Shown: piece by piece, positions 1 to 5,524 of the stretch
Layout of the letters: every line of letters begins with the position of its first letter
Position numbering within the stretch: the stretch's first letter is position 1
Assembly: GCA_035762175.1 (NCBI GenBank)
Contig: DASTPP010000130.1
Location: 1-16,764 of the forward strand
Reading direction: 5' to 3'
Source of the DNA: DASTPP01 sp035762175
GTDB lineage: Bacteria; Myxococcota_A; Polyangia; Polyangiales; Polyangiaceae
Length of the DNA stretch: 16,764 bases
Made by a program: the position numbers and the translations under genes
Notes under the pieces: generated by a model
Seen by the model: only the letters and a program-made list of their open reading frames with translations
The model's database searches: none
What the model was told of the DNA's origin: nothing

Positions 1-455
1 CGGTTGTCGGTGTGCAAGACCGCCTGGTCGATCTTCGCGTCGCCCGCGTCGCGGTGCGAGCCGCGCGCCTCCCACTCGCTCTTGACCTTCTCGGCGAGCT
101 CTTCGTAGCGCAGCTGCTCGGTCGGCGTGCCCTGGTTCACGATGACCGGCCGCTTCGGCACCTTCAGGTCGCTCTCGACCACGCTGCCGCGCTTCCAGGC
201 GAGCACGAACTGGTCTTCCTGCACCGTCACGTGCAGCCAGAGCTCGGGGTTCGGCGTCTCGATCGGGTTCTCGGGGTTCGGGGGCCCCGGCACGTTCGCG
301 TTGGCGTTGACGCGCGCCATCGTCGACCAGACCGCCGTGAGGAGCAAAAACGCGATGAGGCACATCAGCAGGTCGATCATCGGAATCATGTTGATTTCCG
401 CGTCGAGCGCCCGCCGACCACCCTTGCCGCCCTCGTCTACGCTGACACCGGCCAT
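1..455 (-). CDS. ExbD/TolR-family biopolymer transport protein, 3' end outside window
   Basis: This is the peripheral stator-type subunit of a TolQR/ExbBD proton-driven motor in the inner membrane. Seen: a short basic cytoplasmic N-terminus, then INMIPMIDLL at residues 21-30 with the proton-carrying Asp of the family at D28, inside one membrane segment (about 23-46). A periplasmic domain follows (ELWLHVTVQEDQFVLAW and onward). About 151 codons are present and the frame is still open at the window edge. The start at 455 is supported by an AAGAGGAG-type ribosome site just upstream. The gene lies 136 bases downstream of an ExbB/TolQ gene on the same strand, so the two probably form one operon and one complex. 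The family assignment is secure; the load that the motor drives (transport, motility or envelope maintenance) cannot be read from the sequence. Confidence 0.93.
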   Translation of the reverse strand, partial: MAGVSVDEGGKGGRRALDAEINMIPMIDLLMCLIAFLLLTAVWSTMARVNANANVPGPPNPENPIETPNPELWLHVTVQEDQFVLAWKRGSVVESDLKVPKRPVIVNQGTPTEQLRYEELAEKVKSEWEARGSHRDAGDAKIDQAVLHTDN

Positions 456-591
456 CGGTTCTGACTCCTCTTCAAGACACCTGGGCGGGGCCCCGGGCCC
501 CGCGCGCGCGCCCCCGGGCCGGGGGCGGGCCGCCCTCGCAGCGACAGGGCCGGGCCGAGAAAGTTCCCCGCCCCGCCCCGCCGCGCCCGAC
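456..591 (-). other. exbB-exbD intergenic spacer with strong GC hairpin
   Basis: This 136-base spacer separates two genes of one presumed operon. It is almost pure G+C and contains a perfect 6-bp stem GCCCCC/GGGGGC at 510-526 with a GGGCC loop, next to further self-complementary GGGGCCCC runs (about 488-500). There is no U-tract, so it is not a classical intrinsic terminator. It could adjust the ratio of the two subunits by attenuation or mRNA processing; that role is an inference. Confidence 0.4.
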
Positions 592-1248
592 TCAGACCGT
601 CGGCACCCCCGAGAGGTTGACCTTCTGGCGGTTGGCGACGACCAAGTTCAGCACCTGCACCGAGGCCTCGTTGATGTCGTCCTCGAGCTGCTGGGTCTTG
701 CCGTTGAGCACCGCGTAGCCGATGAGGCCCACGATGGCCACGAGCAGCCCGAAGAACGTGCAGTGCATGGCCTCGCTGATGCCGTGCGCCAGGATGCGCG
801 CCTTCTGGCTCGGGTCGACGCCCTCGCCCGAGACGGCCCCGAACGACTCGATGAGGCCGTACACCGTGCCGAGCAGGCCCGAGAGCATCGCCAGGTTCGA
901 CAGCAGGGTCAGGTACCCCGTGCGGTGCACGATCTTGGGGATCTCGCGCAGCGCCGCCTCGTCCATCGCCGCCTGCACCTCTTCGTCGGGGCGGTTCACC
1001 TTGACCAGGCCCGCCTGCACGATGCGCGAGAGCGGCGCGTTCGCCGCCGAGCACATCTTCACGGCCTTGGCGATGTCGCCCGCGAGAATGCACTTCTGCA
1101 TCGTGGCGAGAAACACCTCTTTGTTGATGCTCGCACCGAAGAGGTAAAGCGCGCGCTCGACGATGACGCCGATGGTGATGATCGACCAGAAAAGGATGAG
1201 GTACATCCCCGGGCCGCCGGCTACGAACGCCTGCCACAATTTTGCCAT
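592..1248 (-). CDS. MotA/TolQ/ExbB proton channel family protein
   Basis: This is the channel subunit of an ExbBD/TolQR-type motor, an integral inner-membrane protein. Seen: 218 residues, with membrane segment 1 at about 14-36, a cytoplasmic loop, then segments 2 (about 112-138, containing SGLLGTVYGLIESF) and 3 (about 158-182, GISEAMHCTFFGLLVAIVG). These are the conserved family blocks. I chose the start at 1248 because AGGAGG lies at 1258-1263, nine bases upstream. A longer frame from 1383 would add a Pro/Arg-rich, unconserved N-terminus. The gene precedes an ExbD gene on the same strand. In segment 3 the usual Thr-Thr pair reads Cys-Thr. It is likely the first gene of its operon, with a weak promoter candidate near 1379-1407. 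The role of this copy as against the second module in the window is unknown. Confidence 0.95.
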   Translation of the reverse strand: MAKLWQAFVAGGPGMYLILFWSIITIGVIVERALYLFGASINKEVFLATMQKCILAGDIAKAVKMCSAANAPLSRIVQAGLVKVNRPDEEVQAAMDEAALREIPKIVHRTGYLTLLSNLAMLSGLLGTVYGLIESFGAVSGEGVDPSQKARILAHGISEAMHCTFFGLLVAIVGLIGYAVLNGKTQQLEDDINEASVQVLNLVVANRQKVNLSGVPTV

Positions 1249-1378
1249 CGAACCTTTCCTCCTCGGTGGGGCAGGGCCCCGGAACGTCCCTACAGGGTGC
1301 GCAAACGACGACCCCGGGCCAGCCCGGGCGCTCTCGAACTCAGGGGGCGCCGCGCCCCCGCGTTCGCCTCGCGTTGCC

Positions 1379-1407
1379 CCCATAGCACGAGCCGCGTTGG
1401 GGGCGAA
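1379..1407 (-). promoter_or_regulatory. weak promoter candidate for minus-strand exbB-exbD
   Basis: Read on the minus strand, TTCGCC (1402-1407) is followed after 17 bases by TATGGG (1379-1384), preceded by TGC as in an extended -10. Matches to the sigma-70 consensus are partial. It would give a leader of about 120 bases before the ATG at 1248. Position and spacing are the only support. Confidence 0.22.
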
Positions 1408-1925
1408 AAATCGGGCAGATTAGGGGGCGCATCAGTCGTTTAGTGTCGCCGTCATCTTCGGAAACGCCGGGCCGTTCCGTCAAGCCCGATTCGCCCCCGA
1501 TCGCTCGGCACTCGGCGGGAGGTCACGCGCAAAATTGCCACAGCGCTCGCCCCCGCCCCGGGGCCCGCCGCCCCCCTCGCCCCGACCCGAGCGACGTCCG
1601 GACACGTTATGGTACCCGGCGCTGCGTCCGCCCGAGACCCGCCGGCGGCGGGCGCCGAGGGCACCACCGACCTCGAGCGCGAGCGCACCGCTCGACGCGA
1701 GGCGGGCCCCCGGGCGGGCCCGGCGCACGACGTGCGAGGCAAGAGGCAAGACGCGACGTGCAGGCGCGGGTGGGCCTGGGGGCGACGAGATGGGCGAAGA
1801 GCGTCCGTCGCGCGCCGGCTCGCCAACGCACCGGCCCCGGCCCGACCGGCGGCGCACGAGGGTCGGCGACCGGGAGCTCGAGCGCGCTCGCCGAGGCCCA
1901 CGACGGATGCAGACGGCGGATGACG

Positions 1926-2182
1926 TGGCGCGCCCGGCGGCCCCGGATTCGACGTCCGGGGCACGACGTCCCCCGTTCGTGCCGCGCGACCTCGGGCCGG
2001 TCCGCAGAGCCAAGCCCGGCCCTCGCTGGGGCCAGGCTCCCCAGGGCGGCGGCTTGCAGGCGAGCCCGCGCGAGCGGCGCGCGGCGCGCGAGCCCGGCCG
2101 CAGCGAGGGCCAGGCTTTGCGGTCCATTCGAGTGGGCCACCCCGTGCCCCGGACGCCGAGTCCGGGGCCGCCGGGCGCGCCA
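1926..2182. repeat. long interrupted inverted repeat (257 bases)
   Basis: The outer arms 1926-1964 and 2144-2182 are reverse complements over 39 bases with two mismatches. Inside them, 1999-2011 pairs with 2113-2125 (11 of 13), and 2017-2039 pairs with 2090-2112 (20 of 23). The centre at about 2060-2090 is alternating GC. Unpaired gaps of unequal length separate the outer and inner arms (34 bases on the left, 18 on the right). The same peptide-like string is read from both strands (ARPAAPDS and similar), which is a by-product of the palindrome. There is no transposase or clear target duplication. It could be a miniature mobile or REP-like element, or a structured RNA. Confidence 0.8.
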
Positions 2183-2224
2183 GGTTCCTGGCCGCCTGAA
2201 TGAGGGCACGCGCCGCGACGCCCG

Positions 2225-2400
2225 CCCGCGCGACGCGCCGCCGCCGACCCGAGAGCCGTCCTCGAGCGCGCGAGCGTCGCCCGCCCGCGCACGCGCGGCC
2301 GCCGACCCGGGGGCGCAGCGGCGGCCGTCTCGGAGAGCTCGGCCCCCCGCGCACGCGCGGCCGCCGACCCCGGGCGGCCCACGACGCCCCGCGCCGCGGC
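2225..2400. repeat. tandem repeat, about 60-base period, three copies
   Basis: A 25-base core beginning CCCGCGCACGCGCGGCCGCC is identical at 2284-2308 and 2346-2370 (period 62). A diverged copy lies at 2225-2250 (period 59). The remainder of each unit is more variable. It sits just right of the inverted repeat and before the promoter zone of the plus-strand exbB gene. The core itself contains self-complementary GCGCGC/GGCC stretches. Confidence 0.7.
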
Positions 2401-2571
2401 GGGCTTGCGCCGAACCGAGGCATGCGGCAGAGTCGGTCGCCAAATCAGGGTGCAGGTTTGCAGGCACGTAGACGACGCTCGACCGTGGTGCACGACGCCC
2501 CCCGCCCCCGCGGGGGGGGGCCGCCCCCACCGGTACGGCGGGCGCCCACCCTCTGGGCCGATCGCGCCCGA

Positions 2572-2606
2572 TTGACGGCGCCATCTGCCGGCGAGACCGT
2601 ATAAAA
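2572..2606 (+). promoter_or_regulatory. probable promoter for plus-strand exbB-exbD-exbD
   Basis: TATAAA at 2600-2605 begins a ten-base A/T-only run (2600-2609) in a region otherwise nearly all G+C. TTGACG lies at 2572-2577. The spacing of 22 bases is longer than the ideal 17, so either the -35 is elsewhere or this is not a standard sigma-70 promoter. The leader to the ATG at 2675 would be about 60 bases. Confidence 0.4.
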
Positions 2607-2674
2607 AAAGCCCGGCCGCGCCGTTAAGCTGAGCGGGGCTGAAGAGTCCAGCGAGACGAAAGGAGCGAACACCC

Positions 2675-3361
2675 ATGCGGGCTTTCTTGTTGGCGGCGGC
2701 GGCGCAGCAGGGCGGAGGGGCCGAGATCTCCTTCGTCGCGGCGATGAGACACAACCCCGTGTTTCTCGTCGGCAACCTCATCGTCTCGGCCATCGTCGTG
2801 ACGATCATCGTCGAGCGCTTTCTCTTCCAGATGACCAAGTACCGGGTCAACTCGAACGAGTTCTTCGCGCAGATCAAGAAACTGGTCGCCGCCGGCAACA
2901 TCGACCGCGCCATCAAGCTCTGCGACGCGAGCGACTTCCCCGTGCTGCAGCTCGTCAAGGCGGGCCTGACGCATGCGAACAAGGGCCCCGACGAGATCGA
3001 CGCGGCGCTCTCCGAAAAGCTCGCCGAGCTCAAGCCGCAGGCCGAGAAGCGCATCGGCGCGCTCTGGTCGCTCGCCAACATCGCGACGCTCATCGGCCTG
3101 CTCGGCACGGTGTCGGGCCTCATCGCCACGTTCGCGTCGGTCGGCCGTCCCGACCTGTCGCCGGCCGACAAGCAGCGCCTGCTCTCGCTCGGCATCGCCG
3201 AGGCCATGTACAACACGGCGCTCGGCCTCGGCATCGCCGTCGTGTGCATGATCGCGCACGTCATCCTGCACACGCGCGCCAAGAGCATCCAGCACGACCT
3301 CGAGGCGGTGGTCGAGCGGACGTTCAACCTGCTGACCATCACCCACAAGCCCGGCTACTGA
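2675..3361 (+). CDS. MotA/TolQ/ExbB proton channel family protein (AglR-like position)
   Basis: This is the channel subunit of a second TolQR-type motor in the inner membrane. Seen: 228 residues, membrane segments at about 29-50, 132-155 and 175-198, the block GLLGTVSGLIATF (141-153) in segment 2 and GIAEAMYNTALGLGIAV (173-189) in segment 3. The start at 2675 has AAAGGAG at 2659-2665, nine bases upstream. It leads a three-gene run with two distinct ExbD/TolR genes, the same composition as the Myxococcus xanthus gliding motor AglR-AglQ-AglS. That similarity is of layout and family; orthology is an inference and other myxobacterial ExbB/ExbD sets look alike. The N-terminal 20 residues (Ala/Gln/Gly-rich) are unlike the minus-strand copy. 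Confidence 0.95.
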   Translation: MRAFLLAAAAQQGGGAEISFVAAMRHNPVFLVGNLIVSAIVVTIIVERFLFQMTKYRVNSNEFFAQIKKLVAAGNIDRAIKLCDASDFPVLQLVKAGLTHANKGPDEIDAALSEKLAELKPQAEKRIGALWSLANIATLIGLLGTVSGLIATFASVGRPDLSPADKQRLLSLGIAEAMYNTALGLGIAVVCMIAHVILHTRAKSIQHDLEAVVERTFNLLTITHKPGY

Positions 3362-3395
3362 GGCCGCCGAGCGAGCCGCGCTCGACCCCACGCCC

Positions 3396-3980
3396 ATGGC
3401 CGAAGCCATCGACCCGCCGCTCTCGCCCGCCCAGCGGTCCAAGATCCGCCGCCTCTCGCAGCCGCGCGAGATCGACCCGGCGGACGCGGGGGGCGAGCTC
3501 AACGTCATCCCCTTCCTCGACATCATCACGAACGTGCTGATGTTCGTGCTGGCGACCCTGCCGGCCGTCTTCACCGTCACGATCGAGTCGAACCCGCCGT
3601 CGATCGGCGGCGCGCGGACGCGCCCGCCCGACAAGCCGACGCTCAACCTGTCGATGCTCATCGTCAACGACGGCATTTCGCTCAAGGCCTCGGGCGGCAA
3701 CATCGCCCCGGGCTGCGAAGGCCCGGGCCCCGGCATCACCATCCCGGCGAAGGGCCGCGACCCGGCCGGCCGGGCGCAGCACGACTGGGCCCAGCTCCGC
3801 ACCTGCGCCAAGAAGCTGAAGGACGCGGCGCCCGAGTTCAAAGAAGAGACCCAGGTGCAGATCTTGGCCGAGCCCGGCACCGACTACCAGACGGTCATCT
3901 GGGCGATGGACGCGGTGCGCCAGTCGGACGACGGCTCCGAGGTGCTCTTCCCCGACGTCAACTTCGGCGTCGCGAAGTGA
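3396..3980 (+). CDS. ExbD/TolR-family protein with cysteine-flanked periplasmic insertion
   Basis: This is a peripheral motor subunit anchored by one membrane segment. Seen: 194 residues, a cytoplasmic N-terminus of about 34 residues, ELNVIPFLDIITNVLMF with the family's Asp at D42, a membrane segment to about 62, then a periplasmic domain. The periplasmic part has an extra loop (about 103-130, rich in Gly and Pro) bounded by C107 and C137, which could form a disulphide. It starts 34 bases after the exbB stop with no strong ribosome site, suggesting translation coupled to the gene before. It ends 10 bases before a second, different ExbD gene. The D42 residue indicates an active proton-path subunit. 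Its position matches AglQ or AglS of the gliding motor, but which of the two cannot be told here. Confidence 0.92.
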   Translation: MAEAIDPPLSPAQRSKIRRLSQPREIDPADAGGELNVIPFLDIITNVLMFVLATLPAVFTVTIESNPPSIGGARTRPPDKPTLNLSMLIVNDGISLKASGGNIAPGCEGPGPGITIPAKGRDPAGRAQHDWAQLRTCAKKLKDAAPEFKEETQVQILAEPGTDYQTVIWAMDAVRQSDDGSEVLFPDVNFGVAK

Positions 3981-3990
3981 GGCTTGTGCC

Positions 3991-4593
3991 ATGAGTACGT
4001 CGGCCCCCCCCACGCCCAAGGCTTCGGTCGTCAAGTTCAAGGCCGCGCTGCGCAAAGCGGTGCGGCGCAACGCGCGCGAGCCCGAGATCGACTTTCTTAA
4101 CATCACCGCGATGATGGACATGATGACCATCATCCTCGTGTTCTTGCTCAAGAGCATGACGACCTCGAACGCCGCGCCCTCGCAGGGCCAAGACCTGACC
4201 TTGCCCAAGTCGGTCATGGTCGGGCAGCCCAAAGAAGACGGCGTGGTCGTCACCATCTCGAAGACCCAGATCTTGGTCGGCAACGACGCGAACACGACCA
4301 TCCGGTTGCCGGGGCGCGAGGCGCTCGCGCAGTCGGGCGTCGAGGCGATCTACAAGCGCGGCGGGCCGAACGACCTCTACATCACGCGGCTCGGCGAGGC
4401 GCTTCGCCATTTCCGCGAAACCGACCTGAAGATCCGCCGGCAGAAGGGCCTCGACGACAAGAGCGAGGCGGTCATCATCGCCGACGCTACGACGCCCTAC
4501 CGGCTCTTGCTCGAGGTGCTCTATACCCTCGGCCAGTCCGAGTTCGGCAAGTTCCATATGCTGGTGCTCTCGGGCTCGGGCGGCCCGACCTGA
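3991..4593 (+). CDS. second ExbD/TolR-family protein of the plus-strand module
   Basis: Seen: 200 residues, a long basic N-terminus (Lys/Arg-rich, 1-29), then EIDFLNITAMMDMMTIILVFLLK (32-54) with the essential Asp at D43, one membrane segment and a periplasmic domain ending near HMLVLSG. In the family this block usually carries Pro four residues before the Asp pair (NxxPxxD); here it is ITAMMD with Ala. From memory, this form recurs in myxobacterial gliding-type ExbD proteins. GTGAGG before the ATG can serve as ribosome site; the gap to the preceding gene is only 10 bases, so the two are cotranscribed. Two non-identical TolR-like subunits with one TolQ-like channel indicate a heteromeric motor. 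No downstream gene follows for 0.9 kb, so the operon appears to end here. Confidence 0.92.
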   Translation: MSTSAPPTPKASVVKFKAALRKAVRRNAREPEIDFLNITAMMDMMTIILVFLLKSMTTSNAAPSQGQDLTLPKSVMVGQPKEDGVVVTISKTQILVGNDANTTIRLPGREALAQSGVEAIYKRGGPNDLYITRLGEALRHFRETDLKIRRQKGLDDKSEAVIIADATTPYRLLLEVLYTLGQSEFGKFHMLVLSGSGGPT

Positions 4594-4636
4594 GGGCGCC
4601 CGGGCCGCGCGGCGCGCGGGGCCCTGCGCCGGGGCA

Positions 4637-4670
4637 GGTCGGCTCGTCGAGCGACCGAGCAAGCGCTCGG
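4637..4670 (+). terminator. possible terminator hairpins after the exbD gene
   Basis: Two overlapping GC stems lie 43-77 bases after the last exbD stop. One is GGTCG/CGACC (4637-4656) extended by CTC/GAG across a bulge. The other is CCGAGC/GCTCGG (4655-4670) with a four-base loop. There is no U-tract, so termination would rely on structure alone or on Rho. Confidence 0.3.
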
Positions 4671-4674
4671 GGGT

Positions 4675-4729
4675 GCGTGCTCGGCCCTGACGGCATCGGG
4701 GCGCGTGCTCGGCCCTGACGGCATCGGGG
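4675..4729. repeat. perfect 27-base tandem repeat, period 28
   Basis: GCGTGCTCGGCCCTGACGGC plus ATCGGGG occurs at 4675-4701 and again at 4703-4729. A related shorter string (CGTCCCCGGCCGTGACG) follows at about 4733 and 4794, as if the array has decayed to the right. Confidence 0.8.
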
Positions 4730-4972
4730 GCGCGTCCCCGGCCGTGACGCGCCCGCCCTTTTCCGCCTCCGTTACGGGCGCGTCGAGCCGGCGCGTCCCC
4801 GGCCGTGACGCCCGCTCGCGTCGCCGCGCGGGCTCGCCGGCCGCCGGGCTGCGATCGCGCCGAGGGCCGCTCCGGAGGTCGGGGCGGCGCCGGCGCCCGA
4901 GGCGCGGCGGTTCGGGCCCTGCGTGCCCCGACGTACTCGCCCCCCGGCGCGCGGCTGTGCTAGAGCGCCGAC

Positions 4973-5002
4973 CGCAAACGGCTCGCTCTCGGGCCGTTTG
5001 CG
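4973..5002. repeat. perfect 10-bp stem-loop
   Basis: CGCAAACGGC (4973-4982) and GCCGTTTGCG (4993-5002) are exact reverse complements around a 10-base loop. This stem includes A/T pairs, unlike most palindromes here, so it is less likely to arise from GC content alone. It could be a protein-binding operator or an RNA hairpin; no gene lies within 150 bases. Confidence 0.6.
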
Positions 5003-5524
5003 TGTCGAGCGGCGCTCGCTTCGAGCCCGCTCGAGAGCATCGACCGGATGGGACGGCCGGTGCTCTCGCCCCTCGGCGCCCCGCCGGGCTCGCGGCGGGG
5101 TTCGGGGCGGCGCTCGTCAGGGCGTTCGCGGGGCCGCGAAGGGGCCCCGGCGGCCCGAGGGCCCCGCGGGGGCGCTGAAATGATGTTTGCACTCGGCCTG
5201 TTGACGTGTTTGAATTGCCTGCGTTGGGGGCTCATCCGCCGGCGTACGCCCTTGACCCTCGGCTCGTCGCAGCGCATCGTTCGTGGCGACGTCCGCAGGG
5301 GCGCCGGGCCGGCGGGTGAAGGGGCGCTTCGTTTTCCCCCGTCCTGAGGCAGGGGCTGAACAAGCGGGCTGCGCGCTCGGGCACCCGACGCGCGCGCCCT
5401 GTGCCTGCGGCGTGCCTGCGAGAGGCGCGCGCCGGCTCGCGCCCGGCCCCTGTCCCGCGTCGCCGCGGCCCCCGGCTTCTCAAAAACCCCCCTACTGACA
5501 CCTAGCTCGGACGCATTAGCTGAC

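Larger units (their letters stand above)
1249..2674. other. 1.4 kb noncoding divergent intergenic region rich in repeats
   Basis: No convincing gene is present. Stop-free frames occur on both strands, but they encode Arg/Pro/Ala/Gly strings without domains. The region lies between two divergent TolQR-type operons, so promoters for both should be at its ends. The left end has a weak minus-strand match, TTCGCC-N17-TATGGG (1379-1407). The right end has TATAAA at 2600 before the second exbB. The middle has a long interrupted inverted repeat (1926-2182) and then about 60-base tandem repeats (2225-2400). The part around 2403-2480 is less GC-rich and featureless to my eye. Confidence 0.6.
4594..5524. 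other. 0.9 kb noncoding region with hairpins and short repeats
   Basis: I see no supported gene in this stretch. In order it has: hairpin-forming sequence after the exbD stop (4637-4670), two perfect 27-base direct repeats (4675-4729), a shorter repeat CGCGTCCCCGGCCGTGACG at 4731-4749 and 4792-4810, a perfect stem-loop (4973-5002), a short palindrome TTCGCGG/CCGCGAA (5125-5140), an AT-shifted island with a small reading frame (5177-5235), and a somewhat AT-richer end (5478-5524) that should hold the promoter of the SNF2 gene, although I could not pick its boxes. Confidence 0.6.

Noticed and set aside
1249..1383. Longer start (1383) for the minus-strand exbB gene
   Set aside because: AGGAGG lies at the correct distance from the ATG at 1248 and the extra 45 residues are not typical of the family.
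127..1443. Plus-strand frame of 438 codons across the minus-strand exbB-exbD genes
   Set aside because: It encodes no known motif and lies opposite two well-supported genes with ribosome sites.
2225..2400. CRISPR array
   Set aside because: The repeats are contiguous with degenerate units, no regular unique spacers, and no cas genes are in the window.
1480..2584. Several long frames on both strands of the first noncoding region as genes
   Set aside because: They are Arg/Pro/Gly/Ala strings without domains, and the same peptide string appears on both strands because of the inverted repeat.
2600..2640. A7 tract with flanking GGGCT/AGCCC as a minus-strand intrinsic terminator
   Set aside because: There is no minus-strand gene to the right for it to terminate and the stem is only five base pairs; promoter use for the plus-strand operon fits better.
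5048..5179. Longer version of the small frame (start at 5048)
   Set aside because: The added residues are Arg/Gly/Pro-rich low complexity in a GC-rich palindromic stretch; only the AT-shifted part from 5180 has any appeal.
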